DNA of 64,000 nucleotides from Clostridiales bacterium (GTDB taxonomy: Bacteria; Bacillota; Clostridia; Oscillospirales; Oscillospiraceae), in NCBI GenBank assembly GCA_902362775.1, contig CABIXV010000005.1:220079-284078 (forward strand), read 5' to 3'. Both the position numbers and the translations under genes were made by a program. Shown here one piece after another: positions 36,525 to 45,153 of the stretch; position 1 is the stretch's first letter; every line of letters starts with the position of its first letter. Under the pieces are notes generated by a model. That model made no database searches, was not told where the DNA came from, and worked only from the letters and a program-made list of their open reading frames with translations.

Positions 36525-36553
36525 TTGCAGGGGACGAAAATTTTTTGTAGAAT
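36525..36553 (+). promoter_or_regulatory. predicted xpt promoter and leader hairpin
   Basis: TTGCAG (36525-36530), 17 bases, TAGAAT (36548-36553). The leader contains a hairpin GTGGCCCG/CGGGCCAC at 36575-36596, not followed by a good T tract. No purine riboswitch aptamer is visible. Confidence 0.65.
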
Positions 36554-36628
36554 GAATGTATATCAAGAAGTAGCGTGGCCCGTATTTTCGGGCCACTGTC
36601 ATTTTCGAGGAAAGGACGGGGACTGGAA

Positions 36629-37204
36629 ATGGAGCTTCTCAAGCAGCGGATCCGTCAGGACGGGATCGTGAAGGGGAACGATGTGCTGAAGGTGGACAGT
36701 TTTCTGAACCATCAGATGGATATTGCCCTTTTTGAGGAGATCGGCAAAGAATTCCAGCGCCGGTTCGCCAACTGCGGCGTGAACAAGATTTTGACCATCG
36801 AGGCCTCCGGCATCGGGATCGCTTGTATCACGGCGCAGTTTTTTCACTGTCCGGTGATTTTTGCCAAAAAGACCCAGACCAAAAATATTGACGGCGAGGT
36901 CTTTGCCACCCAGGTGGAGTCTTTTACTCACGGCCGGATCTATCAGGTCATCGTGTCCAAAAAGTTTCTAGGCCCCCAGGACAAGGTGCTTATCGTTGAC
37001 GACTTTTTGGCCAACGGTGCCGCCCTGGAGGGACTGATCGACATAGTGGCGCAGTCCGGGGCACAGCTGGCCGGGGCGGGGATCGTCATTGAAAAGGCGT
37101 TCCAGCCCGGTGGAGACCGGCTCCGCGCCCAGGGCGTGCGGGTGGAGTCCCTGGCCAGAGTCAAGGCTATGAGTGAGGAAAACGGTGTGGAGTTCGCGGA
37201 TTAA
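36629..37204 (+). CDS. xpt: xanthine phosphoribosyltransferase
   Basis: The 191-residue enzyme makes XMP from xanthine and PRPP for purine salvage. Features are MELLKQRIRQDGIVKGNDVLKVD, the middle ILTIEASGIGIA, and the PRPP motif VLIVDDFLANGAALEGL. A frame from 36575 is open, but the ATG at 36629 fits the family exactly. It is followed by the BMP-type nucleoside transporter, so purine uptake and salvage are encoded together. Only a short, weak hairpin separates it from the binding-protein gene. Confidence 0.94.
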   Translation: MELLKQRIRQDGIVKGNDVLKVDSFLNHQMDIALFEEIGKEFQRRFANCGVNKILTIEASGIGIACITAQFFHCPVIFAKKTQTKNIDGEVFATQVESFTHGRIYQVIVSKKFLGPQDKVLIVDDFLANGAALEGLIDIVAQSGAQLAGAGIVIEKAFQPGGDRLRAQGVRVESLARVKAMSEENGVEFAD

Positions 37205-37285
37205 AGCCGGAGCCATCCGGTTTTAATATATGTACCATCCGAGGAATGAAAAGAGCAACCAAAAACTAAGGAGGATAACACAACG

Positions 37286-38596
37286 ATGAAGAAGATCCTT
37301 GCGGCGGCTATGGCAATGGCCATGGTCCTGTCCCTGGCCGCCTGCGGCAACAGCGGCGACGGCGGCAACAGTGCCACCAGCGGAAACAACCAGTCCAACA
37401 CCAGCAGCAGCCAGGCTGGCGGCTCCCAGACCACCGACGTCAGCGACTTTAAGGTGGGCGCTATCTACATCAACAGCAAGAACGACACCGCCGGCTACAC
37501 CTATGCCCACCACAACGGCATTACCAAGGCCATGGAGGCCCTGGGCATGGACCCCGACACCCAGCTCATCATCCAGGACGAGATCACCGAGGACTATGAG
37601 AACGTGGCCACCGCCGTGGATACCCTGGTGGGCGAGGACTGCGACATCATCTTCGGCATCTCCTTCGGCTATCTGAATGCCATGGCCGACAAGGCTGAGG
37701 AGTATCCCGATGTGATCTTCTCTCACGCCACTGGCTATATGAGCAACCCCAACAACTACAACAACTACTTTGGCCGTATCTATCAGGCGCGCTACCTGGC
37801 CGGTATTGCCGCTGGCCTGAAGAGCCTGGAGACCAACAATAACAATGTGGGCTATGTGTCCGCCTACGGCACTGAGTACGCTGAGACCTGCTCCGGCATT
37901 AACGGCTTTGCCCTGGGTGTCCAGGCCGTCAACCCCGACGCCACTGTCTATGTGAAGGAGCTGGGCAACTGGTTCGACGAGGTCAACGAGTACGCCTTTG
38001 CCGAGGAGCTGATTAACAGCTACAACTGCGGTGTCATCGCCCAGCACTGCGACTCTGCCCAGCCTCAGCTGGCCGCGGAGAAGGCCGGCGTGTTTGGCTG
38101 CGGTTACAACTCCGACATGACCAAGGACGCCCCCAACGCCCACCTGACTGCCCCTGTGTGGAACTGGGATGTCTACTACAAGCTGGCAATCGAGACTGCC
38201 ATGGCCTGTGAAGGCGATGCTTCCCAGTTCGTGGAGAAGATGGGCGGCGAAGCTTGGTACGGCGGTCTGGCTGAAGGCTTTGTAGATGTGTCCCCCCTGA
38301 GTGACAACTGTGCTGCCGGCACCCAGGACGCCATTGACCAGGTCCGTGAGCTTATCGTTTCCGGCGCTTGGGACGTGTTCTCCGGCGTAAAGCTGAAGGT
38401 CACAGTCGCTGACGGTAAGGCCGCCGTGGAGCAGTATGACGACGCTCTGGTCACCAGCGACCGGGACGAGACCAAGGACGGCCAGGTGGTGGTTCCCGCC
38501 AACACCGAGATCGTGCCCGCCGGCGGCGAGTCTGTGGAGGACGGCGTCATCACCGGCACCATGAACTACTTTGTCAAGGGTGTCGTAGTGGCCTGA
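37286..38596 (+). CDS. BMP-family (PnrA-type) nucleoside-binding lipoprotein
   Basis: The 436-residue protein starts with a lipoprotein signal (VLSLAAC, Cys20 lipidated), then a Gly/Ser/Asn linker, then a BMP domain (KVGAIYINSKNDTAGYTYAH onward; DIIFGISFGYLNAM; ECS-like AAGTQDAIDQ). Members bind purine nucleosides for ABC import. Codon use is strongly biased (high GC third bases), as for an abundant protein. GGAGG precedes the ATG. A strong hairpin with T tract follows, reducing transcription of the transport genes relative to the binding protein. Confidence 0.92.
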   Translation: MKKILAAAMAMAMVLSLAACGNSGDGGNSATSGNNQSNTSSSQAGGSQTTDVSDFKVGAIYINSKNDTAGYTYAHHNGITKAMEALGMDPDTQLIIQDEITEDYENVATAVDTLVGEDCDIIFGISFGYLNAMADKAEEYPDVIFSHATGYMSNPNNYNNYFGRIYQARYLAGIAAGLKSLETNNNNVGYVSAYGTEYAETCSGINGFALGVQAVNPDATVYVKELGNWFDEVNEYAFAEELINSYNCGVIAQHCDSAQPQLAAEKAGVFGCGYNSDMTKDAPNAHLTAPVWNWDVYYKLAIETAMACEGDASQFVEKMGGEAWYGGLAEGFVDVSPLSDNCAAGTQDAIDQVRELIVSGAWDVFSGVKLKVTVADGKAAVEQYDDALVTSDRDETKDGQVVVPANTEIVPAGGESVEDGVITGTMNYFVKGVVVA

Positions 38597-38626
38597 GCTT
38601 TTTGAACGAATATCCCCTAAGACCCG

Positions 38627-38661
38627 AAAAACCGGGCCGGCCACCGGCCGGCCCGGTTTTT
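38627..38661 (+). terminator. intra-operon terminator between binding protein and ATPase genes
   Basis: Arms ACCGGGCCGG and CCGGCCCGGT with a short loop and five T residues. Its position implies partial readthrough, giving excess binding protein. Confidence 0.8.
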
Positions 38662-38808
38662 AGAGCTTATGGCCCTTGGCCTGTGCTCCCTGGTCCGGAA
38701 CCTCCGGCCCAGGGAGGAGAGGCCAGCGGTATTGGATTGCCTGGATACGATGTGCAATATAAGAGAGAAAGATAACAATTTGTAGTACAAAAGAGGGAGC
38801 GTGGTTCC

Positions 38809-40428
38809 ATGGCGTCGGAATATGTCATTGAAATGAAGGGCATCACCAAGACCTTTGGCAGTGTGGTGGCCAACAAGGACGTAGACCTGACCCTGCGCCA
38901 GGGGGAGATTCTGGCCCTGCTGGGGGAAAACGGATCGGGCAAGACCACCCTGATGAATATGCTGTCTGGCATTTACCAGCCTGACCGGGGCCAGATCCTG
39001 ATGGACGGGATACCTGTGACCATTAACTCCCCGGAGGATTCTAAGCGGCTGGGCATTGGTATGGTCCATCAGCACTTCAAGCTGGTGGATGTGTTCTCCG
39101 CGGCCGATAACATCTGGATGGGCAAGGAGAAGGCCGGTATCGGGCTAAACAGGGCTCGGTACGGAGAGATCGGGGAGATGGCCAAAAAATTCGGCTTTGA
39201 CATCGACCCCAGAAAAAAGGTCCGGAACATGGCGGTGTCGGAGAAGCAGACCCTGGAGATTATCAAGGTGCTCTATTACGGAGCTAAGGTCATCATTCTG
39301 GACGAGCCTACCGCGGTGCTGACAGTCCAGGAGATTGACAAGCTCTTTGCTGTGCTGCGGAAGATGAAGGAGGAGGGCCACTCCATCATCATCATCACCC
39401 ACAAGCTCAACGAGGTCATGGACATTTCCGACCGGGTAGCTATCCTGCGCAAGGGGGAGTATATCACCACCGTGGACACCGCTCACACCAACGAGCAGGA
39501 GTTGACCGAGTGGATGGTAGGCCGGAAAATTGACCTGAATATTGAACGGCCTGTGGTGGAAAAAACCCGGCCCCTGCTGGAAGTCCGGGATCTGACCATC
39601 AAAAACGACGAGGGCGCCGTGGCCATCGACAAGGTGAGCTTCTACATCCGGGGAGGGGAGATCCTGGGAGTGGCAGGCATCGCCGGCTGCGGCCAGAAGG
39701 AGCTGTGTGAGGCCATCGCCGGCCTGCGGCCCATCCAGTCCGGCTTGATGATCCACAAGGGGGACAATATTGTGGGCCTGCCCCCCAAGGCTATTCTGGA
39801 GAAGGGCATCTCCATGTCCTTTATCCCCGAGGACCGGCTGGGAATGGGCCTGGCCCCCTCCATGTCCATTACGGACAATATGCTCCTGAAAAATTATGGT
39901 GAGAACAAGGGCCCCTTTGTGGATCGGAAGGCGGGCCGGGCCGCCGCTCAACAGGTGATTGAGCAGCTGGGCGTGGTCACTCCCTCAACAGAAACCCCGG
40001 TACGCCGGTTGTCGGGCGGAAATGTGCAGAAGGTGCTGCTGGGCCGGGAGATTAAGGCGGGCCCCAATGTGCTGATAACCGCCTATCCGGTCCGTGGTCT
40101 GGACATCAATTCGTCCTACGCCATCTATCACATCCTGAACCAGCAGAAACAGGATGGGGTAGGCATCCTGTTCGTGGGCGAGGATCTGGATGTGATGCTG
40201 GCCCTGTGCGACAAGATCATGGTACTGTGCCACGGTAAGGTCATGGGCGTGGTCCACGCTCACAAGACGACCAAGGAGGAACTGGGTCTGATGATGACTG
40301 GCGCCCTGGACCTGACCAATAAGTATGAGGATAAGCCCGCCGGTATTGCCCGGGACACCAACATCACCGACCAGGAGTTGCGTGAGCTGGAGGCCCAGGA
40401 GGACGGCGGCCGGAGGAAGGAGGACTGA
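38809..40428 (+). CDS. BMP-type nucleoside ABC transporter, fused ATPase
   Basis: The 539-residue protein has two ABC modules, as in RbsA and B. subtilis NupO. The first has Walker A GENGSGKTT, Walker B VIILDEPTAVLT and a normal D-loop. Its signature NMAVSEKQTLEI is a variant. The second module has the usual degenerate Walker A (GIAGCGQKE) but a standard signature (RLSGGNVQKVLLGRE). Its Walker B region reads ITAYPVRGLD. Permease genes follow within three bases. It energises nucleoside uptake for xpt-type salvage. A GGGAG site precedes the ATG. Confidence 0.94.
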   Translation: MASEYVIEMKGITKTFGSVVANKDVDLTLRQGEILALLGENGSGKTTLMNMLSGIYQPDRGQILMDGIPVTINSPEDSKRLGIGMVHQHFKLVDVFSAADNIWMGKEKAGIGLNRARYGEIGEMAKKFGFDIDPRKKVRNMAVSEKQTLEIIKVLYYGAKVIILDEPTAVLTVQEIDKLFAVLRKMKEEGHSIIIITHKLNEVMDISDRVAILRKGEYITTVDTAHTNEQELTEWMVGRKIDLNIERPVVEKTRPLLEVRDLTIKNDEGAVAIDKVSFYIRGGEILGVAGIAGCGQKELCEAIAGLRPIQSGLMIHKGDNIVGLPPKAILEKGISMSFIPEDRLGMGLAPSMSITDNMLLKNYGENKGPFVDRKAGRAAAQQVIEQLGVVTPSTETPVRRLSGGNVQKVLLGREIKAGPNVLITAYPVRGLDINSSYAIYHILNQQKQDGVGILFVGEDLDVMLALCDKIMVLCHGKVMGVVHAHKTTKEELGLMMTGALDLTNKYEDKPAGIARDTNITDQELRELEAQEDGGRRKED

Positions 40429-40430
40429 CC

Positions 40431-41534
40431 ATGCGTTTTCATATCGTCAAGCGGGATCACTGTCCCCTCTGGAAAAAGCTGTGCCTTTATCTGCTTGCGG
40501 TGGGCGCCGCCCTGGCGGTGGGCGGTCTGCTGCTGCTGGCCATGGGAGTGGACCCGGTCGCCTATTACAGCCGGATGTTCACCATGGGCATGGTGGGCAA
40601 CAAGATCGCCTACAAGACCTTTGAGAACTATTTGAAGGTCTTTGTTCCCCTGGCGCTCACCTCTGTGGCCCTGTCCCTGGCCTTTAAGATGCGGTTTTGG
40701 AACATCGGGGGCGAGGGTCAGTTCATCCTGGGGGCTGTGGCCGCCGCCACAGTGGCCTTTAAGGCCGGCCCTATGCTTCCGACTCCGCTGACTTTAGTGC
40801 TGATGTGTCTGGCAGGAATGGCCGCCGCCGGTCTGTATGGCGCCTTCGTAGCTGTGCTAAAGGTAAAGTTCGGCACCAATGAGACCCTGATGACCCTGAT
40901 GCTCAACTATGTGGCCCTATATTTCCTGGTATTTTTGGGAGAAACCCAAGCGTCCTGGAACTTCTTTCTGGACACCTCGTCCGTACGGCCTGTCTTTGCT
41001 AACTTCAGCAAGATGGTGTCCTTCCCCACCATTCCCATCGGGAAATTTTCCCTGAATATCTGCGTTCCCCTCACATTGCTCATCGGCGTCTTGGTCTATA
41101 TCTACCAGAGATACTCCAAACAGGGGTATGAGATCGCTGTGGTGGGGGACAGCGCCGGCACCGCCCACTATGCGGGCATGAAGGTGAACGCCATCGTGCT
41201 GCGCACCGTATTCCTGTCCGCCTGTCTTATCGGCCTGGCTGCCTCCTTCAAGGTGGGCACCTCCGGCATCCTCTCCACCTCCTTTACCGACGATGTGGGC
41301 TGGACGGGCGTTATTGTGGCCTGGCTGTCCCAGCTGAACACCGCTGTGATCTTTGTGGTGGCCGCTCTGATCTCCATGCTGCAGCACGGCTCCACCATTG
41401 CCGCCGCCACCTTCTCCAAGGTAGACTCCAGCTTTGCCGATATGCTTCAGGGGGTCATTCTGTTCCTGGTACTGGCGGCGGACTTCTTCATCCGCTTTAA
41501 GCTTGTGCGTTCTCAGAAAGGGGGCAGCACCTAA
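40431..41534 (+). CDS. nucleoside ABC transporter permease 1
   Basis: This 367-residue permease has about ten membrane helices and resembles B. subtilis NupP. It has the BPD2-family signature (FWNIGGEGQFILGA). It starts two bases after the ATPase stop (GGAGGACTGACC before the ATG) and its stop overlaps the next start. It forms one half of the membrane channel. Confidence 0.92.
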   Translation: MRFHIVKRDHCPLWKKLCLYLLAVGAALAVGGLLLLAMGVDPVAYYSRMFTMGMVGNKIAYKTFENYLKVFVPLALTSVALSLAFKMRFWNIGGEGQFILGAVAAATVAFKAGPMLPTPLTLVLMCLAGMAAAGLYGAFVAVLKVKFGTNETLMTLMLNYVALYFLVFLGETQASWNFFLDTSSVRPVFANFSKMVSFPTIPIGKFSLNICVPLTLLIGVLVYIYQRYSKQGYEIAVVGDSAGTAHYAGMKVNAIVLRTVFLSACLIGLAASFKVGTSGILSTSFTDDVGWTGVIVAWLSQLNTAVIFVVAALISMLQHGSTIAAATFSKVDSSFADMLQGVILFLVLAADFFIRFKLVRSQKGGST

Positions 41535-42532
41535 TGGAAATGGATAAACTGGGCGTGGTCACCACCTTTGTCCACAACATCGTGGTGTACAACATTCCTC
41601 TGCTCTACGGCACGGTGGGCGAGATCGTGGTGGAAAAGTCAGGCAGCCTGAACCTGGGCGTGGAGGGCATTATGGCCGTGGGAGCCATCTTTGGCTATAT
41701 TGTGGGCTGCTACGCCAACAGCCTGGGGGTGGGCATTTTGGTGTCCTTCCTGGCCGGCGCCCTGTGCGGCCTGCTCTTTGCCCTGCTGACTGTTTCCCTC
41801 CAGGCGAACCAGAACATCACCGGCCTGACCCTGACCACCTTCGGCCTGGGCGTCTACTTCTTTGTGGGCAACGGCGTCAAGGCGGTCAGCTGGCCCGCCA
41901 TGAATGACTACGCCAACATCAAGGAGGGCTTTTCCGATCTGGCTATTCCCGGCCTGTCTCAGCTGCCCGTTGTCGGCCGGGGCCTGTTTGACCACAATAT
42001 TATGGTCTATCTGGCGGTGGCCATTGCTCTGCTCATGTGGTGGTATCTGAACCGTACCGCACCCGGCCTGCGTTTGAGGGCGGTAGGGGAAAATCCCGGC
42101 GCCGCCGACTCTGTGGGTATCAATGTAAAGCGGTACAAATATATCCACATCTGCCTGGGCTGCGGCATCATGGGGATCGGCGGCTACTATATGGGGCTGA
42201 ATATGTCTGGCTCCTTCAACAGCAGCTGCTGGATCAACGGCTACGGCTGGATTGCGGTGGCACTGGTCATCTTTGCCAACTGGAATCCTGCCCTGGCCAT
42301 CCTGGGCACCTTCGTTTTCGGCTTCTTCAATACCCTGCGAGTTTCAGGCTCCAGTCTGGCCGCCGCCTTCCCCGATACGCTTGGGTGGCTGGCTGCCGTC
42401 CCAACCCAGCTGTACCAGGCCCTGCCCTTCCTCATCACCGCCATTGTACTGGTGGCTACCTCCGTCCGCAAGCGTGAGGGCTCCGGCCTGCCCGCCTCCC
42501 TGGGGCTCAATTATTTCCGGGAAGAGCGGTGA
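41534..42532 (+). CDS. nucleoside ABC transporter permease 2
   Basis: This 332-residue permease pairs with the previous one (NupQ-like). Motifs GSLNLGVEGIMAVGA and LRLRAVGENPGAADSVGI, the coupling-helix region, are clear. Its start (TAATGG) overlaps the previous stop by one base. A terminator follows. Confidence 0.92.
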   Translation: MEMDKLGVVTTFVHNIVVYNIPLLYGTVGEIVVEKSGSLNLGVEGIMAVGAIFGYIVGCYANSLGVGILVSFLAGALCGLLFALLTVSLQANQNITGLTLTTFGLGVYFFVGNGVKAVSWPAMNDYANIKEGFSDLAIPGLSQLPVVGRGLFDHNIMVYLAVAIALLMWWYLNRTAPGLRLRAVGENPGAADSVGINVKRYKYIHICLGCGIMGIGGYYMGLNMSGSFNSSCWINGYGWIAVALVIFANWNPALAILGTFVFGFFNTLRVSGSSLAAAFPDTLGWLAAVPTQLYQALPFLITAIVLVATSVRKREGSGLPASLGLNYFREER

Positions 42533-42577
42533 CCTGCCAAGAAAAGGACCTGAACGGATCCATCACAATAGTTTTTT

Positions 42578-42610
42578 GCCGCTGTCTTCTGAGGAAGACA
42601 GCGGCATTTT
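42578..42610 (+). terminator. terminator after the nucleoside transporter operon
   Basis: Arms GCCGCTGTCTTC and GAAGACAGCGGC, a four-base loop, then ATTTTCTATATATTTT. Confidence 0.75.
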
Positions 42611-42641
42611 CTATATATTTTATGTACCGTTTCCACATTTT

Positions 42642-43592
42642 TCAGGCTTTGATGCTTTCCACAATGCGTCCATCCTGACCTTTGATGGTCACCACCTCCT
42701 GCTTCATATTCAAGTCGATCTCACGATACATCATGCCGTAACGTTTTGGGGTTACTCCCGTAAGCTTTTTAAAGGTACGGATAAAATGTTCGTTGCTTTG
42801 GAAGCCGGACCGTTCTCCCGCTTCCTGTACCCGCATTCCCTGTCGCAGCAGTCCCCGCGCCTTGAGAACTCTGCAGTTAATGACATAGTCAATTAAGCTA
42901 AAGCCAGTGTGCTCCTTAAATAGGTGGCACAGATAATGCTTGCTCATATAAAAGGCTTCCGCGATACTTGCGGTAGTCAGCGGCTCATCCAAATGGTCCT
43001 GGATATATTCTAAAATCGGGGCCACTTTTTCTAGTCCCGGATTGGTGCGCGCCTGGGGTTTTCCGGCTTTGGCAAAGTGGGAAAAGCACTCCACCAAAAA
43101 GTTGATGACCTCTGCAACTCTGTTCAAATCGGCGCCAAACCCGATCTCTTTTGGGGCCATCAGGCCGGAAAACAGTGTTTCCAGCCTGTTGATATCGTCT
43201 CCAGTGAGGGTCACCGCCTGCCCGATCCCGCAGCAGTATGTGCTGAACTGGGTATAGGGGCTGCTGAGGACCTGGAGCATCTGGGGAGACACATGAAATA
43301 CCATACACCGGTACTCCTCATTCGCTACGCTGCGATGCAGGACCGAGCTATTAATGAAAAATAGCTGTCCCCGGTGCAGCGGAAACACAGTGTTTCCAAT
43401 AAACAAAAGCCCTTCTCCAGACACACACAGAACAATCTCCACATCCTCATGGAAGTGAGGCTTATCCATAGAATAGGTGTCATTTTTACTGATGTGTACT
43501 TCATATCGGCACTGCAGCATACGGGCGCTGTTCTCTCCTTTCTCAAGTCGGGCGTTTCCCAGGGAGCGCCTGTGTTCTCTCAAATGTAGCAT
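42642..43592 (-). CDS. AraC-family regulator with cupin sensor domain
   Basis: The 316-residue protein has an N-terminal cupin (residues ~30-115; DKPHFHEDVEIVLCVSGEG, LHRGQLFFIN) and a C-terminal AraC double helix-turn-helix (LTTASIAEAFYMSKHYLCHLFK; SGFQSNEHFIRTFKKLTGVTPKRY). It faces the dehydrogenase-GltS pair and probably controls it. The start at 43592 has only a weak ribosome site; the ATG at residue 25 has an AAAGGAG further upstream and is an alternative. The gap 43593-44009 is AT-rich and holds the divergent promoters, which I cannot place with confidence. Confidence 0.88.
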   Translation of the reverse strand: MLHLREHRRSLGNARLEKGENSARMLQCRYEVHISKNDTYSMDKPHFHEDVEIVLCVSGEGLLFIGNTVFPLHRGQLFFINSSVLHRSVANEEYRCMVFHVSPQMLQVLSSPYTQFSTYCCGIGQAVTLTGDDINRLETLFSGLMAPKEIGFGADLNRVAEVINFLVECFSHFAKAGKPQARTNPGLEKVAPILEYIQDHLDEPLTTASIAEAFYMSKHYLCHLFKEHTGFSLIDYVINCRVLKARGLLRQGMRVQEAGERSGFQSNEHFIRTFKKLTGVTPKRYGMMYREIDLNMKQEVVTIKGQDGRIVESIKA

Positions 43593-44009
43593 GGACGGAA
43601 ACGCTTCTCAAAGCATTTTGCTTTTTTGAACAAGATAGATCAATAAAATAACAAGGTACCTACCAGAAATTTCGACATGACCCCATTTTATGTGTTTTAT
43701 CCGAATTATTTGATACTTTTGGAATTAAATCCATTTTTTGTTTTATTCAATTTGTTTATTTGCTTTACTGTCATTTTCGCTTTTTTGGTGTTTTCATCCT
43801 GCTATTAGCAAGATACGTCAATTTAATCCTCGTTGAGTGCAGGAAAACGTCCTTATTCTCTGACATAATTCAAGGCAGAAAAGCCAATGCGCAGCGGCGA
43901 TTCCCATCTGTCTCTGCCCGGCAGCCAAGAAAAACCTGCGGCACGGGCCTTATACCAGGCGCAGCCAGCGGGTTGGGCTGGGCACGAATGAAAAAGGAGC
44001 AACAACATA

Positions 44010-45098
44010 ATGCTGCACAACTACGACGTGATCCACTTTGAGGCTTTGGGCGAGGAAGCTCACCACCTTCGTGAGGAGACGGAGGCAGCGCAGGCCAAGG
44101 GGCTGCTGCCCAGGGATCTGCGTTATCTGATCGTTCCCGATGCACTGCAGGATTTTCTTGCACAGCACCCAGACGAAACGCTTCCTCCCCTCATTACGAT
44201 TAAGACCCACTCTGTTCCTCCCCAGGACTACCTTGCCAGCGATCCCAAAAAGAGCATCATTACCAGAAGTGCCGGCTATGATCATCTGGAAAGTCTGGCT
44301 GATGTTTCCAACATCACCTCTTTGCGCAACTACTGCGTCAACGCGGTTGCGCAGACCGCCATCAAATTCCTGTACGCGACTGCCGGACTGCTAAACCAAT
44401 ACACAGTGAACACTGCTACGTTTGAGCGCAACAAGACTGACTCCTTCATGGAGCTGGCCGCCAACCGGGTGGTGACAGTATTTGGTCTTGGCAATATTGG
44501 AAAGCGCGCATTTGATCTGGCTCGTGCCAACGGTCTGACAGTACAGGCTGTGGACATCCGCGCCCGGGAGCTGTCCCAGCGATACGGTGACGACGTGAAA
44601 TTTGTCACCAAGGATGAGGCCATTGAGACCAGCGACGTGATCATCAACGCCATGAATCTGACCCGGATCAAGGGGAGCCCTTATTACAACGAGAACTACT
44701 TCTCCTACGACTATCTCAGCCGTGCCAAGAAGGGGTTGATCTTCATCAATGTGACTCGTGGCGAGATCGCGCCGGAGCCTGTGCTGCTGAAGCTCTACGA
44801 TCAGGGTGTGCTGGGCGGCATCGGCCTGGATGTGTTCTCCAATGAGCATGATTTTTCATTGGCTGTTCAGAAGGGGCAGGTTGAGACTGTGAACAACCGG
44901 GTAGCTGCGGCGCTGGTGCTGCTCCAGATGGCGGAGAGCCGGATGGGCAACATTTATGTGCAGCCCCACCAGGGCTTCAACTCTGATCTGGCTGTGGAGT
45001 CCAAGGCAGCTGACACAATTTCCCACATGATCAGCTGGTATCAAAACGGGAAGAAACGTTTTGATGAACAGCTGCCCTATTACCAGGATGTGATCTGA
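44010..45098 (+). CDS. D-isomer-specific 2-hydroxyacid dehydrogenase
   Basis: The 362-residue protein has the family pattern: NAD motif VFGLGNIGKRAFDLA followed by an acidic residue in AVDIR (NAD preference), catalytic Arg in NVTRGEI, Glu in LDVFSNE and His in QPHQGFN. Family members reduce 2-oxo acids such as pyruvate or 2-oxoglutarate. Because a glutamate-type symporter follows, a 2-hydroxyglutarate dehydrogenase role is a reasonable guess; D-lactate dehydrogenase is another. AAAGGAG precedes the ATG. A 55-base gap separates it from the symporter gene. Confidence 0.9.
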   Translation: MLHNYDVIHFEALGEEAHHLREETEAAQAKGLLPRDLRYLIVPDALQDFLAQHPDETLPPLITIKTHSVPPQDYLASDPKKSIITRSAGYDHLESLADVSNITSLRNYCVNAVAQTAIKFLYATAGLLNQYTVNTATFERNKTDSFMELAANRVVTVFGLGNIGKRAFDLARANGLTVQAVDIRARELSQRYGDDVKFVTKDEAIETSDVIINAMNLTRIKGSPYYNENYFSYDYLSRAKKGLIFINVTRGEIAPEPVLLKLYDQGVLGGIGLDVFSNEHDFSLAVQKGQVETVNNRVAAALVLLQMAESRMGNIYVQPHQGFNSDLAVESKAADTISHMISWYQNGKKRFDEQLPYYQDVI

Positions 45099-45153
45099 CT
45101 TTCTGCGCGTCAGGGCTTTCTGGAGCAACTGATAAAGGAGGAAAGTGTTTACA

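Noticed and set aside
36554..36628. Possible purine riboswitch or terminator in the xpt leader
   Set aside because: Only one short GTGGCCCG hairpin is visible; the aptamer loops and a T tract are missing.
37223..38644. 473-codon minus-strand frame over the BMP lipoprotein gene
   Set aside because: Opposite-strand shadow produced by strong codon bias; the plus frame has a lipobox and BMP motifs.
43595..43612. Possible cre (CcpA) site next to the AraC start
   Set aside because: GGAAACGCTTCTC matches only about 10 of 14 consensus positions, too weak to call.
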